A DNA stretch of 64,000 bases from Phreatobacter cathodiphilus (GCF_003008515.1 NZ_CP027668.1:1108001-1172000); one strand, 5' to 3'. Shown: positions 39,433-48,537, counted from the stretch's first letter. Notes: a model not told the origin generated them from the sequence alone. Numbers and translations: made by a program.

Positions 39433-39692
39433 TAAATGGATGAAGCCAATCACCTGCGCCTGCTGCGCTTCGCGGCGTATGACAGGGATGTCGTTATTGG
39501 TCTCAAGGTATGACACCTCCTGCCTGAACGTCATCATAACCGGGCTCAGACCCCGCAGAACACGGCTAAAGCGCACAGACGAGTGCAAGCGGGGGATTTT
39601 TCCGTGCCGCTACCTTGCCATCCGCTTCGCTTCGCTGTTGACTAAATGATCATTGTATCGCGTTGAGCGTGTATCAGGGAGCAGGGATTGCT

Positions 39693-40853
39693 GTGCCTGT
39701 GGAGGACGAGGAAAAAATCAAACAGCTTGTGTCGCAGGGGAAAATATCAGCTGTATCACTGGATACAAATGTATTTGACAGCCATAAGCTAAATTTTAGT
39801 AGTCCAAGTTTTCGTGCTCTTGAGCGGCTACCATCAATACCGTTCTCTGTTGTCATCTCGAGTACTGTAAAAAACGAAGTGCAGCGGCATATCGAGAAAG
39901 CGGCTAGTGAGGCGCTGCGGAATGTGAAAGAAGCGTTGGGCCATGCTATATTTGTGTTTGGTACAATGTCTCCTAGTCGAGATGAAATGCTGTCTCAGGT
40001 CACTGGAGGAAGGAATCCTGCAGATATCGCAGATAAGCGGCTTCGGGATTTCATAAAGAACACAAATGCGTATTTGATTGACGATACTAGAATCGTGGCG
40101 ACGTCCGCGATTTTTTCAGCCTATTTTGATGGCAAGCCCCCCTTTAAGCGCGGTAAGAAGACCGAGTTTCCAGATGCTCTAGCGCTATTTGGACTGGAGC
40201 AGGCTGCGGTAAAGCTAGACACTCGGTATCTGATCGTTTCCGAAGACAGAGATTGGCGTGATTTCTGTGAAGAGTCCAAGCATTTGTATATAGTCGACAG
40301 ATTGGAGAAAGCGCTCGCAATCATTCAAAGCGCCCCAATTGCTCTGCGTAGGTCAGTGCTTGATTGGCTGGGCAGAACTGGAGAGGGAAGAGATGTTCTG
40401 CGTGCTGAACTGACAGAATATGTAGAAACACGCGATGTGGATGCATACGCCTTCCCAAGTTCTGGGGAAGTGGATATCGAAGCGTGGTCTCCTGAATTGG
40501 TGGATCTGGTCTGGCCTTCTGAAGTTGATATTGATATTATCGAGATCGGAAAGGGGGATGTCGGTACAGTTTTAACTGTAACGGTGCCGCTGACGGCGAA
40601 AATTAAGACGACATTAGATTTGGCTTTTTCGATTTGGGATTCGGTAGATCGTGAGTCTGTGCCGCTGGCGGGTCGATCAGTGGAGTTAGAGAAAAGTAAA
40701 GACATTCTTGCTACGATCGTCATTAAGGCAAGGAGCGTAGCGGAAAATAAATACGAATTCGAGATCGAATCTATTGAATATGATTTGGATCGGATTAGCG
40801 TTAGTCTAGGAGAGGTGGACATTTTTGAGTTTGAAGAGCCAGACTATGAATGA
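39693..40853 (+). CDS. AT-rich gene for a PIN-like (DUF4935-type) protein
   Basis: A 386-residue protein. Residues about 18-200 form a PIN-like nuclease domain: SAVSLDTNVFDSHKL (first Asp), STVKNEVQRHI (Glu), FPDALALFGL (Asp) and IVSEDRDWRDFC (acidic cluster). The C-terminal 180 residues are beta-rich and unassigned. The sequence is clearly AT-rich (line 40741 is 21/60 G+C). The GTG at 39693 has AGGGA five bases upstream; a TTG at 39663 has no ribosome site. PIN proteins of this type occur as solitary accessory or toxin-like RNases. No antitoxin gene is visible. Confidence 0.75.
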   Translation: MPVEDEEKIKQLVSQGKISAVSLDTNVFDSHKLNFSSPSFRALERLPSIPFSVVISSTVKNEVQRHIEKAASEALRNVKEALGHAIFVFGTMSPSRDEMLSQVTGGRNPADIADKRLRDFIKNTNAYLIDDTRIVATSAIFSAYFDGKPPFKRGKKTEFPDALALFGLEQAAVKLDTRYLIVSEDRDWRDFCEESKHLYIVDRLEKALAIIQSAPIALRRSVLDWLGRTGEGRDVLRAELTEYVETRDVDAYAFPSSGEVDIEAWSPELVDLVWPSEVDIDIIEIGKGDVGTVLTVTVPLTAKIKTTLDLAFSIWDSVDRESVPLAGRSVELEKSKDILATIVIKARSVAENKYEFEIESIEYDLDRISVSLGEVDIFEFEEPDYE

Positions 40854-41005
40854 AGCTAGGAGAGCCCTTTAGTCGTTCCTGATTAGCTGCGCGCGGAAGA
40901 AAAATGTTCCGATTGCTGGGGCGAGGTGGTGTCTGCCACCCCCCGCATTGACTCACCCACCCCATTCGTCGTCTCTCCCGTCGACCCCAGACGGATGCAC
41001 CACCC

Positions 41006-41599
41006 ATGACCCCTGACGACGTGCTCGCCGAATTCCGCGCCGCGGGCGCCCTGCTCGAAGGCCATTTCATCCTGTCCTCGGGCCGTCGGTCCCCGGTTTT
41101 CCTGCAGAAGATGTTCGTGTTCATGGACCCGGAGCGAACGGCGCGGCTCTGCGCGGCCCTCGCCGAGAAGGTGCGCGCGCAGTTCGGCCGCATCGACTAT
41201 GTCGTCTCGCCGGCCGTCGGCGGCATCGTGCCGGGCTACGAGACGGCCCGCCAGCTCGGCGCCAAGGCCATCTTCGTCGAGCGCGAGAACGGCGAGTTCA
41301 CGCTCCGCCGCGGCTTCGAGATCCCTTCAGGAGCCCGCGTGCTGGTGGTCGAGGACATCGTCACCACGGGCCTCTCCACCCGCGAATGCCTCGCGGCGAT
41401 TGCCGGCCATCCCGGCGAGACGGTGGGCGCGGCGGTGCTGGTGGACCGCTCGGGGGGCAAGGTCGATGTCGGCGTGCCGCTGGTCTCGCTCCTCTCCTGG
41501 TACGTGCCCGACTATGCCGCCGACGCCCTGCCGCCGGAGCTCGAGGCCCTGCCGGCGGTGAAGCCCGGCTCGCGCGGCATCCAGGGAGCCAAGCCTTGA
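41006..41599 (+). CDS. pyrE: Orotate phosphoribosyltransferase
   Basis: Converts orotate and PRPP to OMP in pyrimidine synthesis. The 197-residue product has the PRPP motif [17 protein letters not shown] and the N-terminal [17 protein letters not shown] typical of the long PyrE type. Its last codons overlap the next gene (TTGA), and acpS follows, so pyrE-ORF-acpS is one unit. The normal rsh neighbour has been displaced by the block upstream. Confidence 0.95.
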   Translation: MTPDDVLAEFRAAGALLEGHFILSSGRRSPVFLQKMFVFMDPERTARLCAALAEKVRAQFGRIDYVVSPAVGGIVPGYETARQLGAKAIFVERENGEFTLRRGFEIPSGARVLVVEDIVTTGLSTRECLAAIAGHPGETVGAAVLVDRSGGKVDVGVPLVSLLSWYVPDYAADALPPELEALPAVKPGSRGIQGAKP

Positions 41600-42054
41600 G
41601 CGTGCCGGGGCCGTCGGACGAGCTCTCGCCGGGGCGCTCGCGCCTGCTGGTCGGCCTCTTCGTGGTGCTGACCGGGCTCGTCATCCTCGTGCCCAACGCC
41701 CTGCCGGTCCTCACCTGGTGGCAGGCGAGCCGCGGCGAGGCGGTCACCGCCCGCTGGGTCGGCTCGGAAACCGCCACGTCCAGCCGCGACACGGTGGGCG
41801 TGCCGACCTTCGTCTTCGAGCGGCGCATCGGCCCCATGCCGCAGGAATGCCGCGTGCCGCTGGTGCAGTATCGCCACGCGCCGGGCGGCAAGCCCCTGCA
41901 CGAGACGCTGCAGGTGGTGCCGGGCACCCGCTGCGAGGACCTGGTCGTGCTCAACGATCCGCCGCGCGAGCGCCTGCCGCTCATCCTCCTCGGCCTCGCC
42001 GTGCTCGGCGGCGGGCTGTGGCTGACCCTCCTGGCGCGGAGGCGGCCGGCGTGA
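41596..42054 (+). CDS. Membrane protein of unknown function (two helices)
   Basis: A 152-residue protein with helices near residues 17-40 and 128-147 and an external domain with two Cys (QECRVPL, TRCEDLV) between them. This architecture suggests a small periplasmic domain. The TTG start at 41596 has GGGAG seven bases upstream and overlaps the pyrE stop; a GTG at 41602 is possible. Its stop overlaps the acpS start (GTGA). No function is recognised. Confidence 0.65.
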   Translation: MSVPGPSDELSPGRSRLLVGLFVVLTGLVILVPNALPVLTWWQASRGEAVTARWVGSETATSSRDTVGVPTFVFERRIGPMPQECRVPLVQYRHAPGGKPLHETLQVVPGTRCEDLVVLNDPPRERLPLILLGLAVLGGGLWLTLLARRRPA

Positions 42055-42467
42055 TCATCGGCATCGGCTCCGACCTCTGCGACATCCGCCGCATCGAGAA
42101 GTCGCTGGAGCGCCACGGCGAGCGCTTCACCCACCGCCTCTTCACCGATGTGGAGCGGGCGCGGGCGGAGGGGAGGGCGCACCGCGCCGCCACCTATGCC
42201 AAGCGCTTCGCGGCGAAGGAGGCCTGCGCCAAGGCGCTCGGCACCGGCATCCGCCGCGGGGTCTTCTGGAAGGACATGGGCGTCGCCAACATGCCCTCCG
42301 GCGCGCCCACCATGATCCTCACCGGCGGCGCGCTTGAGCGGGCGAAGGCGCTCACCCCCGCCGGCCATCGCCTCGTCATCCACCTGACCATCACCGACGA
42401 TTTCCCGATGGCGCAGGCTTTCGTCATCCTCGAGGCCTTGGCGGAGACGCCCGCCGCGGCGGGATGA
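42051..42467 (+). CDS. acpS: Holo-[acyl-carrier-protein] synthase
   Basis: Transfers 4-phosphopantetheine from CoA to apo-ACP. The 138-residue protein has the metal-binding [15 protein letters not shown] (Asp8) and [15 protein letters not shown] (Glu near residue 60). The GTG start overlaps the preceding stop by four bases. The length matches the AcpS type. Confidence 0.94.
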   Translation: MIIGIGSDLCDIRRIEKSLERHGERFTHRLFTDVERARAEGRAHRAATYAKRFAAKEACAKALGTGIRRGVFWKDMGVANMPSGAPTMILTGGALERAKALTPAGHRLVIHLTITDDFPMAQAFVILEALAETPAAAG

Positions 42468-42526
42468 ACGCCCGTTCACGGCGGTGCCACGATGCCGCCA
42501 TTTTGCGTTCAGAACCGGTTCAACGG

Positions 42527-42551
42527 GGAACCGCTACACAGCTCCCACGTT
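42527..42551 (+). promoter_or_regulatory. EcfG-type general stress promoter
   Basis: GGAAC at 42527-42531 and CGTT at 42548-42551 with 16 bases between them match the alphaproteobacterial EcfG consensus. They lie about 67 bp before the start of the small secreted-protein gene. Confidence 0.7.
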
Positions 42552-42617
42552 CTTAAGGGGTCCGCAGCGAGGCGCGTCGCGCCACGAGATCCCGGACGGA
42601 CAGAAAGGGGCATTCTC

Positions 42618-42950
42618 ATGCTTTCCCGTTCCTTCAAGGCCACCGTCGCCGCCGTTGTCGTCGCCGCCGGTGTCGCCACCCTCGCGGCTCCCGCCGAGGC
42701 CCAGTATCGCCGCCACTACCGCGGTGACCGTGGCGCCGCCATCGGCGCCGGCATCGCGCTCGGCATCATCGGTCTCGGCGCCGCGGCCATCGCCGCCGAC
42801 CAGCGCCGCCAGGCCTATGACGACTATTACGGCCCGCGCCACCGCTACTACGACGAGCCGGCCTATTATTACGAGGCGCCGCGGGTCCGCTACCGCCGCG
42901 GCCCGGCGGTGGACGACCGCTACCCCCACACGTTCCGCTACTACGACTGA
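42618..42950 (+). CDS. Small secreted Tyr/Arg-rich protein, probably stress-induced
   Basis: A 110-residue product with a Sec signal ending AAPAEA-QYRR. A glycine-zipper-like hydrophobic stretch follows (AIGAGIALGIIGLGAAAIAA), then a Tyr/Arg/Asp-rich tail (YYGPRHRYYDEPAYYYE). No catalytic domain is apparent. A good ribosome site (AAAGGGG) and a consensus EcfG promoter precede it, suggesting general stress control. A terminator follows. Confidence 0.75.
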   Translation: MLSRSFKATVAAVVVAAGVATLAAPAEAQYRRHYRGDRGAAIGAGIALGIIGLGAAAIAADQRRQAYDDYYGPRHRYYDEPAYYYEAPRVRYRRGPAVDDRYPHTFRYYD

Positions 42951-42972
42951 GCGGAGCGCCGGTCTCATGCAG

Positions 42973-42995
42973 CGGCCCCCTCGCGGGGGCCGTTT
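42973..42995. terminator. Terminator between convergent genes
   Basis: CGGCCCCC-TCGC-GGGGGCCG has 8-base arms followed by TTT on the plus strand. It lies between the stops at 42950 and 43001 and may serve both genes. Confidence 0.65.
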
Positions 42996-43000
42996 GCGTT

Positions 43001-43927
43001 TCAGCCGACGAGGGAGAGCACCAGCGGGATGGTGAGGACGGCCATCAGCGTCTGCACGGTGAGGATTTCCGCCATGAGCGGGGCGTCGCCGCCCATCTGT
43101 CGCGCCAGGATGTAGGCGCCGGACGCGCTCGGCATGGCGGCCGAGAGGATGGCGACCTTCAGCGCCACGCCGTCGACGCCCAGCGCCATGGCGATGCCGC
43201 CCGCCATGGCCGGCATGAGCAGCAGCTTCAGCGCCGTCGTGACCCAGGTGATGGCGCGCGGCTTCAGGGCCGCACCGACGTCGAGCCCGGCGCCCACCAG
43301 CAGGAGCCCGGTGCCGAGCGCGGCGGCCCCGAGGATGTCGCCGAAGCGCATCGCGATGACCGGCAGCGGAATGCCGACGACGTTGATGACGATGCCGAGC
43401 ACCGAGGACCAGATGAAGGGATTGGCGGCCAGCGCCTTGACGGTCGGGCCGATCACCACCGGCTTGTCCTGGGCGTAGCGCTGGAGGACCACCACGGCGA
43501 GCACGTTGAGCAGCGGGATCATCGCCGCCACCGAGATGGCGGTCAGCGTCAGGCCGATCTGGCCGTAGAGCGCGCCGGCGGTGGCGATGGCGACGAAGGA
43601 GTTCCACCGCGTCGCGCCCTGGAAGACCGAGGTGAAGGCCGGCCCGTCGGTGCCGAGCGTGCGGGCGAGAAGCGGCCGCAGCGCCAGCAGGATCGCCGCC
43701 ATGGCGAGGATGCCGGCGATCAGCGACAGGCCCATGGCCAGAACCGGCACCGAGCGCAGGTCCGCCTTGGCCATGGTCATGATGATCATGGCCGGGAAGA
43801 AGACGTAGTAGGTGGCGCGCTCGAGCCCCCGCCAGCCCGCCTCGTCGATCAGCGGCAGCGCTCTCAGCCAGGCGCCGAGCACGATGATGAGGAAGACTGG
43901 CGTCAGGCTGGCGATGATGGGGAACAT
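43001..43927 (-). CDS. AEC (auxin efflux carrier) family transporter
   Basis: A 308-residue polytopic protein with about ten helices and the AEC signature features: PVFLIIVLGAWLR at the N-terminus, TYYVFFPAMIIMTMAK and GLLLVGAGLDVGAALKPRAI near the middle. The ATG at 43927 gives the family length. AEC carriers move organic acids or related anions. It is divergent from a dehydratase gene, 226 bp between starts, so a functional link with sugar-acid catabolism is possible but unproven. Confidence 0.87.
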   Translation of the reverse strand: MFPIIASLTPVFLIIVLGAWLRALPLIDEAGWRGLERATYYVFFPAMIIMTMAKADLRSVPVLAMGLSLIAGILAMAAILLALRPLLARTLGTDGPAFTSVFQGATRWNSFVAIATAGALYGQIGLTLTAISVAAMIPLLNVLAVVVLQRYAQDKPVVIGPTVKALAANPFIWSSVLGIVINVVGIPLPVIAMRFGDILGAAALGTGLLLVGAGLDVGAALKPRAITWVTTALKLLLMPAMAGGIAMALGVDGVALKVAILSAAMPSASGAYILARQMGGDAPLMAEILTVQTLMAVLTIPLVLSLVG

Positions 43928-44152
43928 GGGACGGGTCGCGAGAGGCGGGGAGGGGTCTTCGATCACGTGGCGGGCCGGCGCGCAAGCCGCGGGGCGCATG
44001 AGGGGGTGGCGCAGGGCAGGGTCCTGGCGCCATCGACGTCGCTGCGCGAGGCGCGCGGACGAGCGTCCGGCGCGGCCCTGACGTTCGCGCCGGTGCCTCC
44101 CGGAAATCACGCCGCCGTGCTTTGGTGCGATTCCAAAGGGAGGACAACAACC

Positions 44153-45877
44153 ATGGCGAAACGCCCCACCGGCACCACCAGCAAGGCCCCGCGCGGCATG
44201 CGCAAGGGGCTCACCGCCTATGGCGATCCCGGTTTCTCCCTGTTCCTGCGCAAGGCCTTCATCAAGGCGGCGGGCTATTCGGACGACGCCCTCGACCGGC
44301 CGATCATCGGCATCACCGACACCTTCTCAGACTACAATCCCTGCCACGGCAATGTCCGCCAGCTCGTCGAGGCGGTGAAGCGCGGCGTCATGCTGTCGGG
44401 CGGACTGCCCTTCGCCTTCCCCACCGTGTCGATCCACGAGAGCTTCTCCAACCCGACCTCCATGTTCCTCCGGAACCTCATGGCCATCGACACGGAGGAG
44501 ATGATCCGCGCCCAGCCGATGGACGCGGTGGTTCTGATCGGCGGCTGCGACAAGACCGTGCCGGCCCAGCTGATGGGCGCGGCCTCGGCCGACGTGCCGG
44601 CCATTCAGCTCATCACCGGCCCCATGCTGGTGGGCCATTACAAGGGCGAGGTGCTGGGCGCCTGCACCGATTGCCGCCGGCTCTGGGCCATGCACCGCGC
44701 CGGCAAGATCGACGAAGAGGAGATCGAGGCCGTCTCGGGGCGCCTCGCGCCCACCGTCGGCACCTGCATGGTCATGGGCACGGCCTCGACCATGGGCTGC
44801 CTCACCGAGGCGCTGGGCATGGCCCTGCCCCATACCGGCACCATCCCCGCGACCCATGCCGACCGCATCCGCGCGGCGGAAGCCTCGGGGCGCGAGGCGG
44901 TGAAGATGGCGGCGGCCGGCCGCAAGCCGAAGGACGTCATCACCCAGGCCTCGCTCAGGAACGCCATGGTGGTGCTGCAGGCCATCGGCGGCTCCACCAA
45001 CGCGGTCGTCCATCTGGCGGCGCTCGCCGGACGGCTCGGCCTGACGTGGGACCTCGAAGAGCTCGACAGGCTCGGCCGCGAGGTGCCCGTCCTCCTCGAC
45101 CTCAAGCCCGCCGGCTCCAACTACATGGAGCATTTCCACTGGTCGGGCGGCGTGCCGCGCCTCCTCCAGGAGCTGAGAGACCATCTCGACCTCGACGCCC
45201 CGACCGTCACCGGAGAGCGGCTCGGCGACTGGGTGGACCGGGCCGAGCAGGTGCCGGGCCAGACCATCATCCGCTCGCTCGGCCAGCCGCTGAAGAAGAC
45301 CGGCGCCCATGCGGTGCTGCGCGGCTCGCTGGCGCCGGGCGGCGCGGTGATCAAGGCCGCGGCGGCGACCCCGAAGCTGATGGTCCATACCGGCCGGGCC
45401 GTGGTCTTCGAGGATGTCGAGGACATGACCAACCGCATCGACGACCCCGATCTCGACGTCACCGCCGACGACATCCTCGTCATGCGCAATGCCGGGCCGA
45501 AGGGCCATCCGGGCATGCCGGAGGCGGGCCTGCTGCCGATCCCCAAGAAGCTGGCGCAGCAGGGCGTCACCGACATGATCCGCATCTCCGACGCGCGCAT
45601 GTCCGGCACCGCCTACGGCACCATCGTGCTGCACGTGACGCCCGAGGCGGCGGAGGGTTCGCCGCTGGCCCTGGTTCGCTCCGGCGACCGCATCAGCCTC
45701 GACGTGCCGAACCGGCGGGTGGACCTGTTGGTCGACGAGGCCGAGCTCGCGGAGCGCCGCAAGGGATGGAAGAAGCCGAAGCACATGCGCCAGCGCCAGC
45801 GCGGCTACCGCAAGCTCTACCTCGACCACGTGACCCAGGCCGACAAGGGCTGCGACTTCGACTTCCTGGAGAAGTGA
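44153..45877 (+). CDS. IlvD/Edd-family dehydratase, probably sugar-acid type
   Basis: An iron-sulfur dehydratase of 574 residues. Candidate cluster ligands are Cys64 (YNPCHGN), Cys132 (IGGCDKTVP) and Cys205 (GTCMVMGT); the 68- and 73-residue spacing is what I recall for L-arabinonate dehydratases. The C-terminal YRKLYLDHVTQADKGCDFDFL also resembles that subgroup more than IlvD. The start at 44153 has a strong AAAGGGAGGA site. No sugar-acid pathway genes are adjacent, and dihydroxyacid dehydratase activity cannot be excluded. Confidence 0.82.
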   Translation: MAKRPTGTTSKAPRGMRKGLTAYGDPGFSLFLRKAFIKAAGYSDDALDRPIIGITDTFSDYNPCHGNVRQLVEAVKRGVMLSGGLPFAFPTVSIHESFSNPTSMFLRNLMAIDTEEMIRAQPMDAVVLIGGCDKTVPAQLMGAASADVPAIQLITGPMLVGHYKGEVLGACTDCRRLWAMHRAGKIDEEEIEAVSGRLAPTVGTCMVMGTASTMGCLTEALGMALPHTGTIPATHADRIRAAEASGREAVKMAAAGRKPKDVITQASLRNAMVVLQAIGGSTNAVVHLAALAGRLGLTWDLEELDRLGREVPVLLDLKPAGSNYMEHFHWSGGVPRLLQELRDHLDLDAPTVTGERLGDWVDRAEQVPGQTIIRSLGQPLKKTGAHAVLRGSLAPGGAVIKAAAATPKLMVHTGRAVVFEDVEDMTNRIDDPDLDVTADDILVMRNAGPKGHPGMPEAGLLPIPKKLAQQGVTDMIRISDARMSGTAYGTIVLHVTPEAAEGSPLALVRSGDRISLDVPNRRVDLLVDEAELAERRKGWKKPKHMRQRQRGYRKLYLDHVTQADKGCDFDFLEK

Positions 45878-45905
45878 GGGGGCGGCCGCCGGGCGTCCCG
45901 CGGCC

Positions 45906-46478
45906 TCAACCCCCGTCCATCCCCCACACCATCTCCTCGGTCCAGCCGAGTTCCGCGAACTCTGCGGCCCTCAGCGGCGCCTCGCCGATGGAGAAGAACT
46001 CGTCGAGCTGCGGCGGCTTCACCGCCGTTCCCGCCAGCATGGCGTGGGCCTGGCCGCGATGGTGGATCTGGTGCTGGAAGAGGTGCATCAGGAGCCGGTC
46101 GCGCCGCTCCACCTGGACTCGGGTGATCCGGTTCACCCTGACTTCGCCGTCGAGCGCCGTGTCGGTCAGGGCGTCGCACATGGCGATGAGACGGCGGTCC
46201 ACCGCCGCCTGTTCGCGCTTCAGGTCCGCGAGGGCGGGGCAGGGGATCTCGTTCTCCCAGGCCTTCGGCCCGAGGTCGCCGCCCTCCAGCGCATCGGCGT
46301 AGAACCAGTCGATGACGAGGATGTGGTTCAGCGTCGCCTGGAGGCTGGGGAAGAAGCCCGTCCGGGCCGCGGCGAACGCCTCCGGCGTCAGCGCCGCGCA
46401 GGCCGTCAGCAGGCGATGGTTTGCCCAGGCGTTGTTGTAGGCGAAGGCGCGGAAGGTCTGGACGTTCGAGGCGGGCAT
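45906..46478 (-). CDS. DinB-family protein
   Basis: A four-helix-bundle metalloprotein of 190 residues. Candidate metal ligands are His in ATLNHILVIDWF (near residue 52) and the pair in HLFQHQIHHRGQ (near residue 137), the standard DinB/DUF664 triad. Related proteins act as thiol-dependent S-transferases with bacillithiol or mycothiol; here the thiol and substrate are unknown. It lies 17 bp downstream of the lipB stop on the same strand as lipB. Confidence 0.83.
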   Translation of the reverse strand: MPASNVQTFRAFAYNNAWANHRLLTACAALTPEAFAAARTGFFPSLQATLNHILVIDWFYADALEGGDLGPKAWENEIPCPALADLKREQAAVDRRLIAMCDALTDTALDGEVRVNRITRVQVERRDRLLMHLFQHQIHHRGQAHAMLAGTAVKPPQLDEFFSIGEAPLRAAEFAELGWTEEMVWGMDGG

Positions 46479-46495
46479 GGCAGGCGTCTCCTGGG

Positions 46496-47212
46496 TCAGG
46501 CGGCCCCCATCGCCGCCGTCGGGCCGAAACGTTGCTCGAACGTCGACCGCAGGATGGCATCAACCTCGGCCATGGTCACCGGCAGGCCGAGATCGACCAG
46601 GCTCGTGACCCCGTAGCGCGGGTCGGCGATGCCGCAGGGCACGATGCCGCCGAAATGGGAGAGGTCCGGCTCGACGTTCAGCGAAATACCGTGCAGCGTC
46701 ACCCAGCGCTTCACGCGGATGCCGATGGCCGCGATCTTGTCCTCGAAGCCCTCGCCCTTGTCCGGCCGTTTCACCCAGACGCCGACGCGGTCCTCGCGCC
46801 GCTCGCCGCGGATGTTGAAGGCGTCCAGCGTGCCGATGATCCAGTCCTCCAGCCCCGCCACGAAGACGCGGAGGTCGCGCTTGCGGCGGTTGAGGTCGAG
46901 CATCACATAGGCCACCCGCTGGCCCGGCCCGTGATAGGTCATCTGCCCGCCGCGGCCGGCCTCGAAGACGGGGAATCGCGCGTCGACCACACCCTCGGCG
47001 GTCGCGGAGGTGCCGGAGGTGTAGAGAGGGGGGTGTTCGAGCAGCCAGACGCGTTCCCGCGCGGTTCCTGCCGAAATCGCCGCGACATGGCCCTCCATGG
47101 CCGCCAGCGCCTCGGGATAGGGCACGAGGCCCTCGCTGATCACCCATTCGACCGGCGGCGCGTCGGCCGGCGCGGCGAGGCCCAGCACCAGATTGGAACG
47201 ATCGTTTACCAC
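46496..47212 (-). CDS. lipB: Lipoyl(octanoyl) transferase LipB
   Basis: Transfers octanoyl from ACP to lipoate-dependent proteins. Key segments are [40 protein letters not shown] with the catalytic Lys nearby in DKIAAIG, and the catalytic Cys in [14 protein letters not shown] at 47212 ([11 protein letters not shown]) gives 238 residues; a TTG at 47266 would add eighteen. It is divergent from the FliN-like gene. Confidence 0.9.
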   Translation of the reverse strand: MVNDRSNLVLGLAAPADAPPVEWVISEGLVPYPEALAAMEGHVAAISAGTARERVWLLEHPPLYTSGTSATAEGVVDARFPVFEAGRGGQMTYHGPGQRVAYVMLDLNRRKRDLRVFVAGLEDWIIGTLDAFNIRGERREDRVGVWVKRPDKGEGFEDKIAAIGIRVKRWVTLHGISLNVEPDLSHFGGIVPCGIADPRYGVTSLVDLGLPVTMAEVDAILRSTFEQRFGPTAAMGAA

Positions 47213-47274
47213 TCGTTCACCATGTTTGGTCAGGGTGCTCGGGAACCCGCGACGTGCATTTGGCAAAAGGCGAC

Positions 47275-47517
47275 ATGGCCCAGCTCGAAACAGTATCCCT
47301 CGACATCTCCGTGGTCCTCGGCACGACCGTCATGCCGATCCACCAGATGCTGCGCATGGCCCGCGGCGCCATCATCGAACTCGATGCCACGGAGGACGAC
47401 GAGGTGCAAATCCTCGCCAACGACATGCCCATCGCGCGGGGGCAGGTGGTCATCAACGGCAACCGCATCGGCGTTCAGATCACGGAGATGCTGCCGCGGC
47501 CGATCGAGTTGCGCTGA
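47275..47517 (+). CDS. Solitary FliN/SpoA-domain protein
   Basis: An 80-residue protein consisting almost only of the SpoA (FliN/YscQ C-terminal) fold: [28 protein letters not shown] and [22 protein letters not shown]. FliN forms the flagellar C-ring, but no flagellar genes are nearby and this copy is shorter than typical FliN. The ATG at 47275 has AAAGG four to five bases upstream. Function as a true switch component is uncertain. Confidence 0.8.
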   Translation: MAQLETVSLDISVVLGTTVMPIHQMLRMARGAIIELDATEDDEVQILANDMPIARGQVVINGNRIGVQITEMLPRPIELR

Positions 47518-47518
47518 A

Positions 47519-47537
47519 TAGTTGACTCAGTCAACTA
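47519..47537. promoter_or_regulatory. Probable MarR operator palindrome
   Basis: TAGTTGACT-C-AGTCAACTA is a perfect 19-base palindrome that begins two bases after the FliN-like stop and ends 33 bp before the MarR-GNAT start. It is well placed for autoregulation by the MarR domain. Confidence 0.75.
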
Positions 47538-47570
47538 AATCGGCGAGCGTTCCCGTCGGGAGGCTTGCCG

Positions 47571-48494
47571 ATGACGACCGAACTCGACGCCCAGATCGCC
47601 GCCGTGCGCGGCTTCAACCGCTTCTACACCCGCGCCATCGGCCTGCTCGGCCGCTATCTCGGCTCCTCCTGGTCGTTGACCGAGGCCCGCGTTCTCTACG
47701 AGCTCTTCACCCGCGAGGGCCTCACGGCGAGCGACCTCTGCGCCGAACTGGGCCTCGACGCCGGCTATCTCTCCCGCATGCTCCGCCGCTTCGAGGCCGA
47801 CGGCCTCGTCTCCCGCCAGCCGGCGCCGGAGGACGCCCGCCGCAGCCTCATCAGCCTCACCGCCGCCGGCCGGGAGGCTTTCTCCCCCTATGACCGCGCC
47901 TCGCGCGCCGAGGTCGCCGCCATGCTGGAGCGGCTGGCTCCGGGCGAGCGCGACCGCCTCGTCGCCTGCATGGAGGCGGTGCGGGGGCTCGTCGCCGGGG
48001 AGGGCGCCCCCCTCGTCGTCCGTCGCCACCGTCCCGGCGACATGGGCGCCATCATTTCCGGGCAGGCGCGCATCTACACCCGGGAATACGGCTGGAACGA
48101 CGAGTTCGAGGCGCTGGCAGCCGAGATCGCCGCGGCCTTCCTAAAGGCGAACGACCCGGCCCGAGAACGCGCCTTCATCGCCGAGAGGGCCGGCGAGGTG
48201 GTCGGCTCGGTCTTCTGTGTCGACGGCGGGGAAGGGATCGCCAAGCTCAGAATGCTCTATGTCGATGCCTCCCAGCGCGGCACCGGCCTCGGCCGTCGGC
48301 TGGTGCGCGACTGCATCGCCTTCGCGAAGGGAGCGGGCTATCGCGGCATGACCCTCTGGACCAACGACATCCTCGCCGCCGCCCGCCGCATCTATGTGGA
48401 CGAGGGCTTCGTGCTGCAGGCGGAGGAGCGTCACCATTCCTTCGGCGTCGACCTGGTCGGGCAGAACTGGACGCTGGATTTCGGCAGGGATTAG
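47571..48494 (+). CDS. MarR-GNAT fusion protein (bifunctional regulator/N-acetyltransferase)
   Basis: A 307-residue protein. Residues about 1-140 are a MarR winged helix (LTASDLCAELGLDAGYLSRMLRRFEADGLVSRQP, with wing EDARRSLISLTAAG). Residues about 150-305 are a GNAT acetyltransferase: VVGSVFCVDGGEGIAKLRMLYVD, then the acetyl-CoA loop QRGTGLGRRLVRDCI. The start at 47571 has GGGAGG eight bases upstream. The acceptor is unknown. A perfect palindrome precedes the gene. Confidence 0.88.
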   Translation: MTTELDAQIAAVRGFNRFYTRAIGLLGRYLGSSWSLTEARVLYELFTREGLTASDLCAELGLDAGYLSRMLRRFEADGLVSRQPAPEDARRSLISLTAAGREAFSPYDRASRAEVAAMLERLAPGERDRLVACMEAVRGLVAGEGAPLVVRRHRPGDMGAIISGQARIYTREYGWNDEFEALAAEIAAAFLKANDPARERAFIAERAGEVVGSVFCVDGGEGIAKLRMLYVDASQRGTGLGRRLVRDCIAFAKGAGYRGMTLWTNDILAAARRIYVDEGFVLQAEERHHSFGVDLVGQNWTLDFGRD

Positions 48495-48537
48495 CGGAAA
48501 AGCCTTTATCCCGAGCGCCCGGGCAAAACGCCGCACC

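Noticed and set aside
39423-39507. Twenty-five-codon frame starting MDEANHLRLL after the rsh relic
   Set aside because: Too short, no convincing ribosome site and no recognisable family; left unannotated.
47193-47220. Third EcfG promoter (GGAAC ... CGTT) before the FliN-like gene
   Set aside because: The spacing is 14 bases, outside the 16-17 accepted for EcfG promoters.
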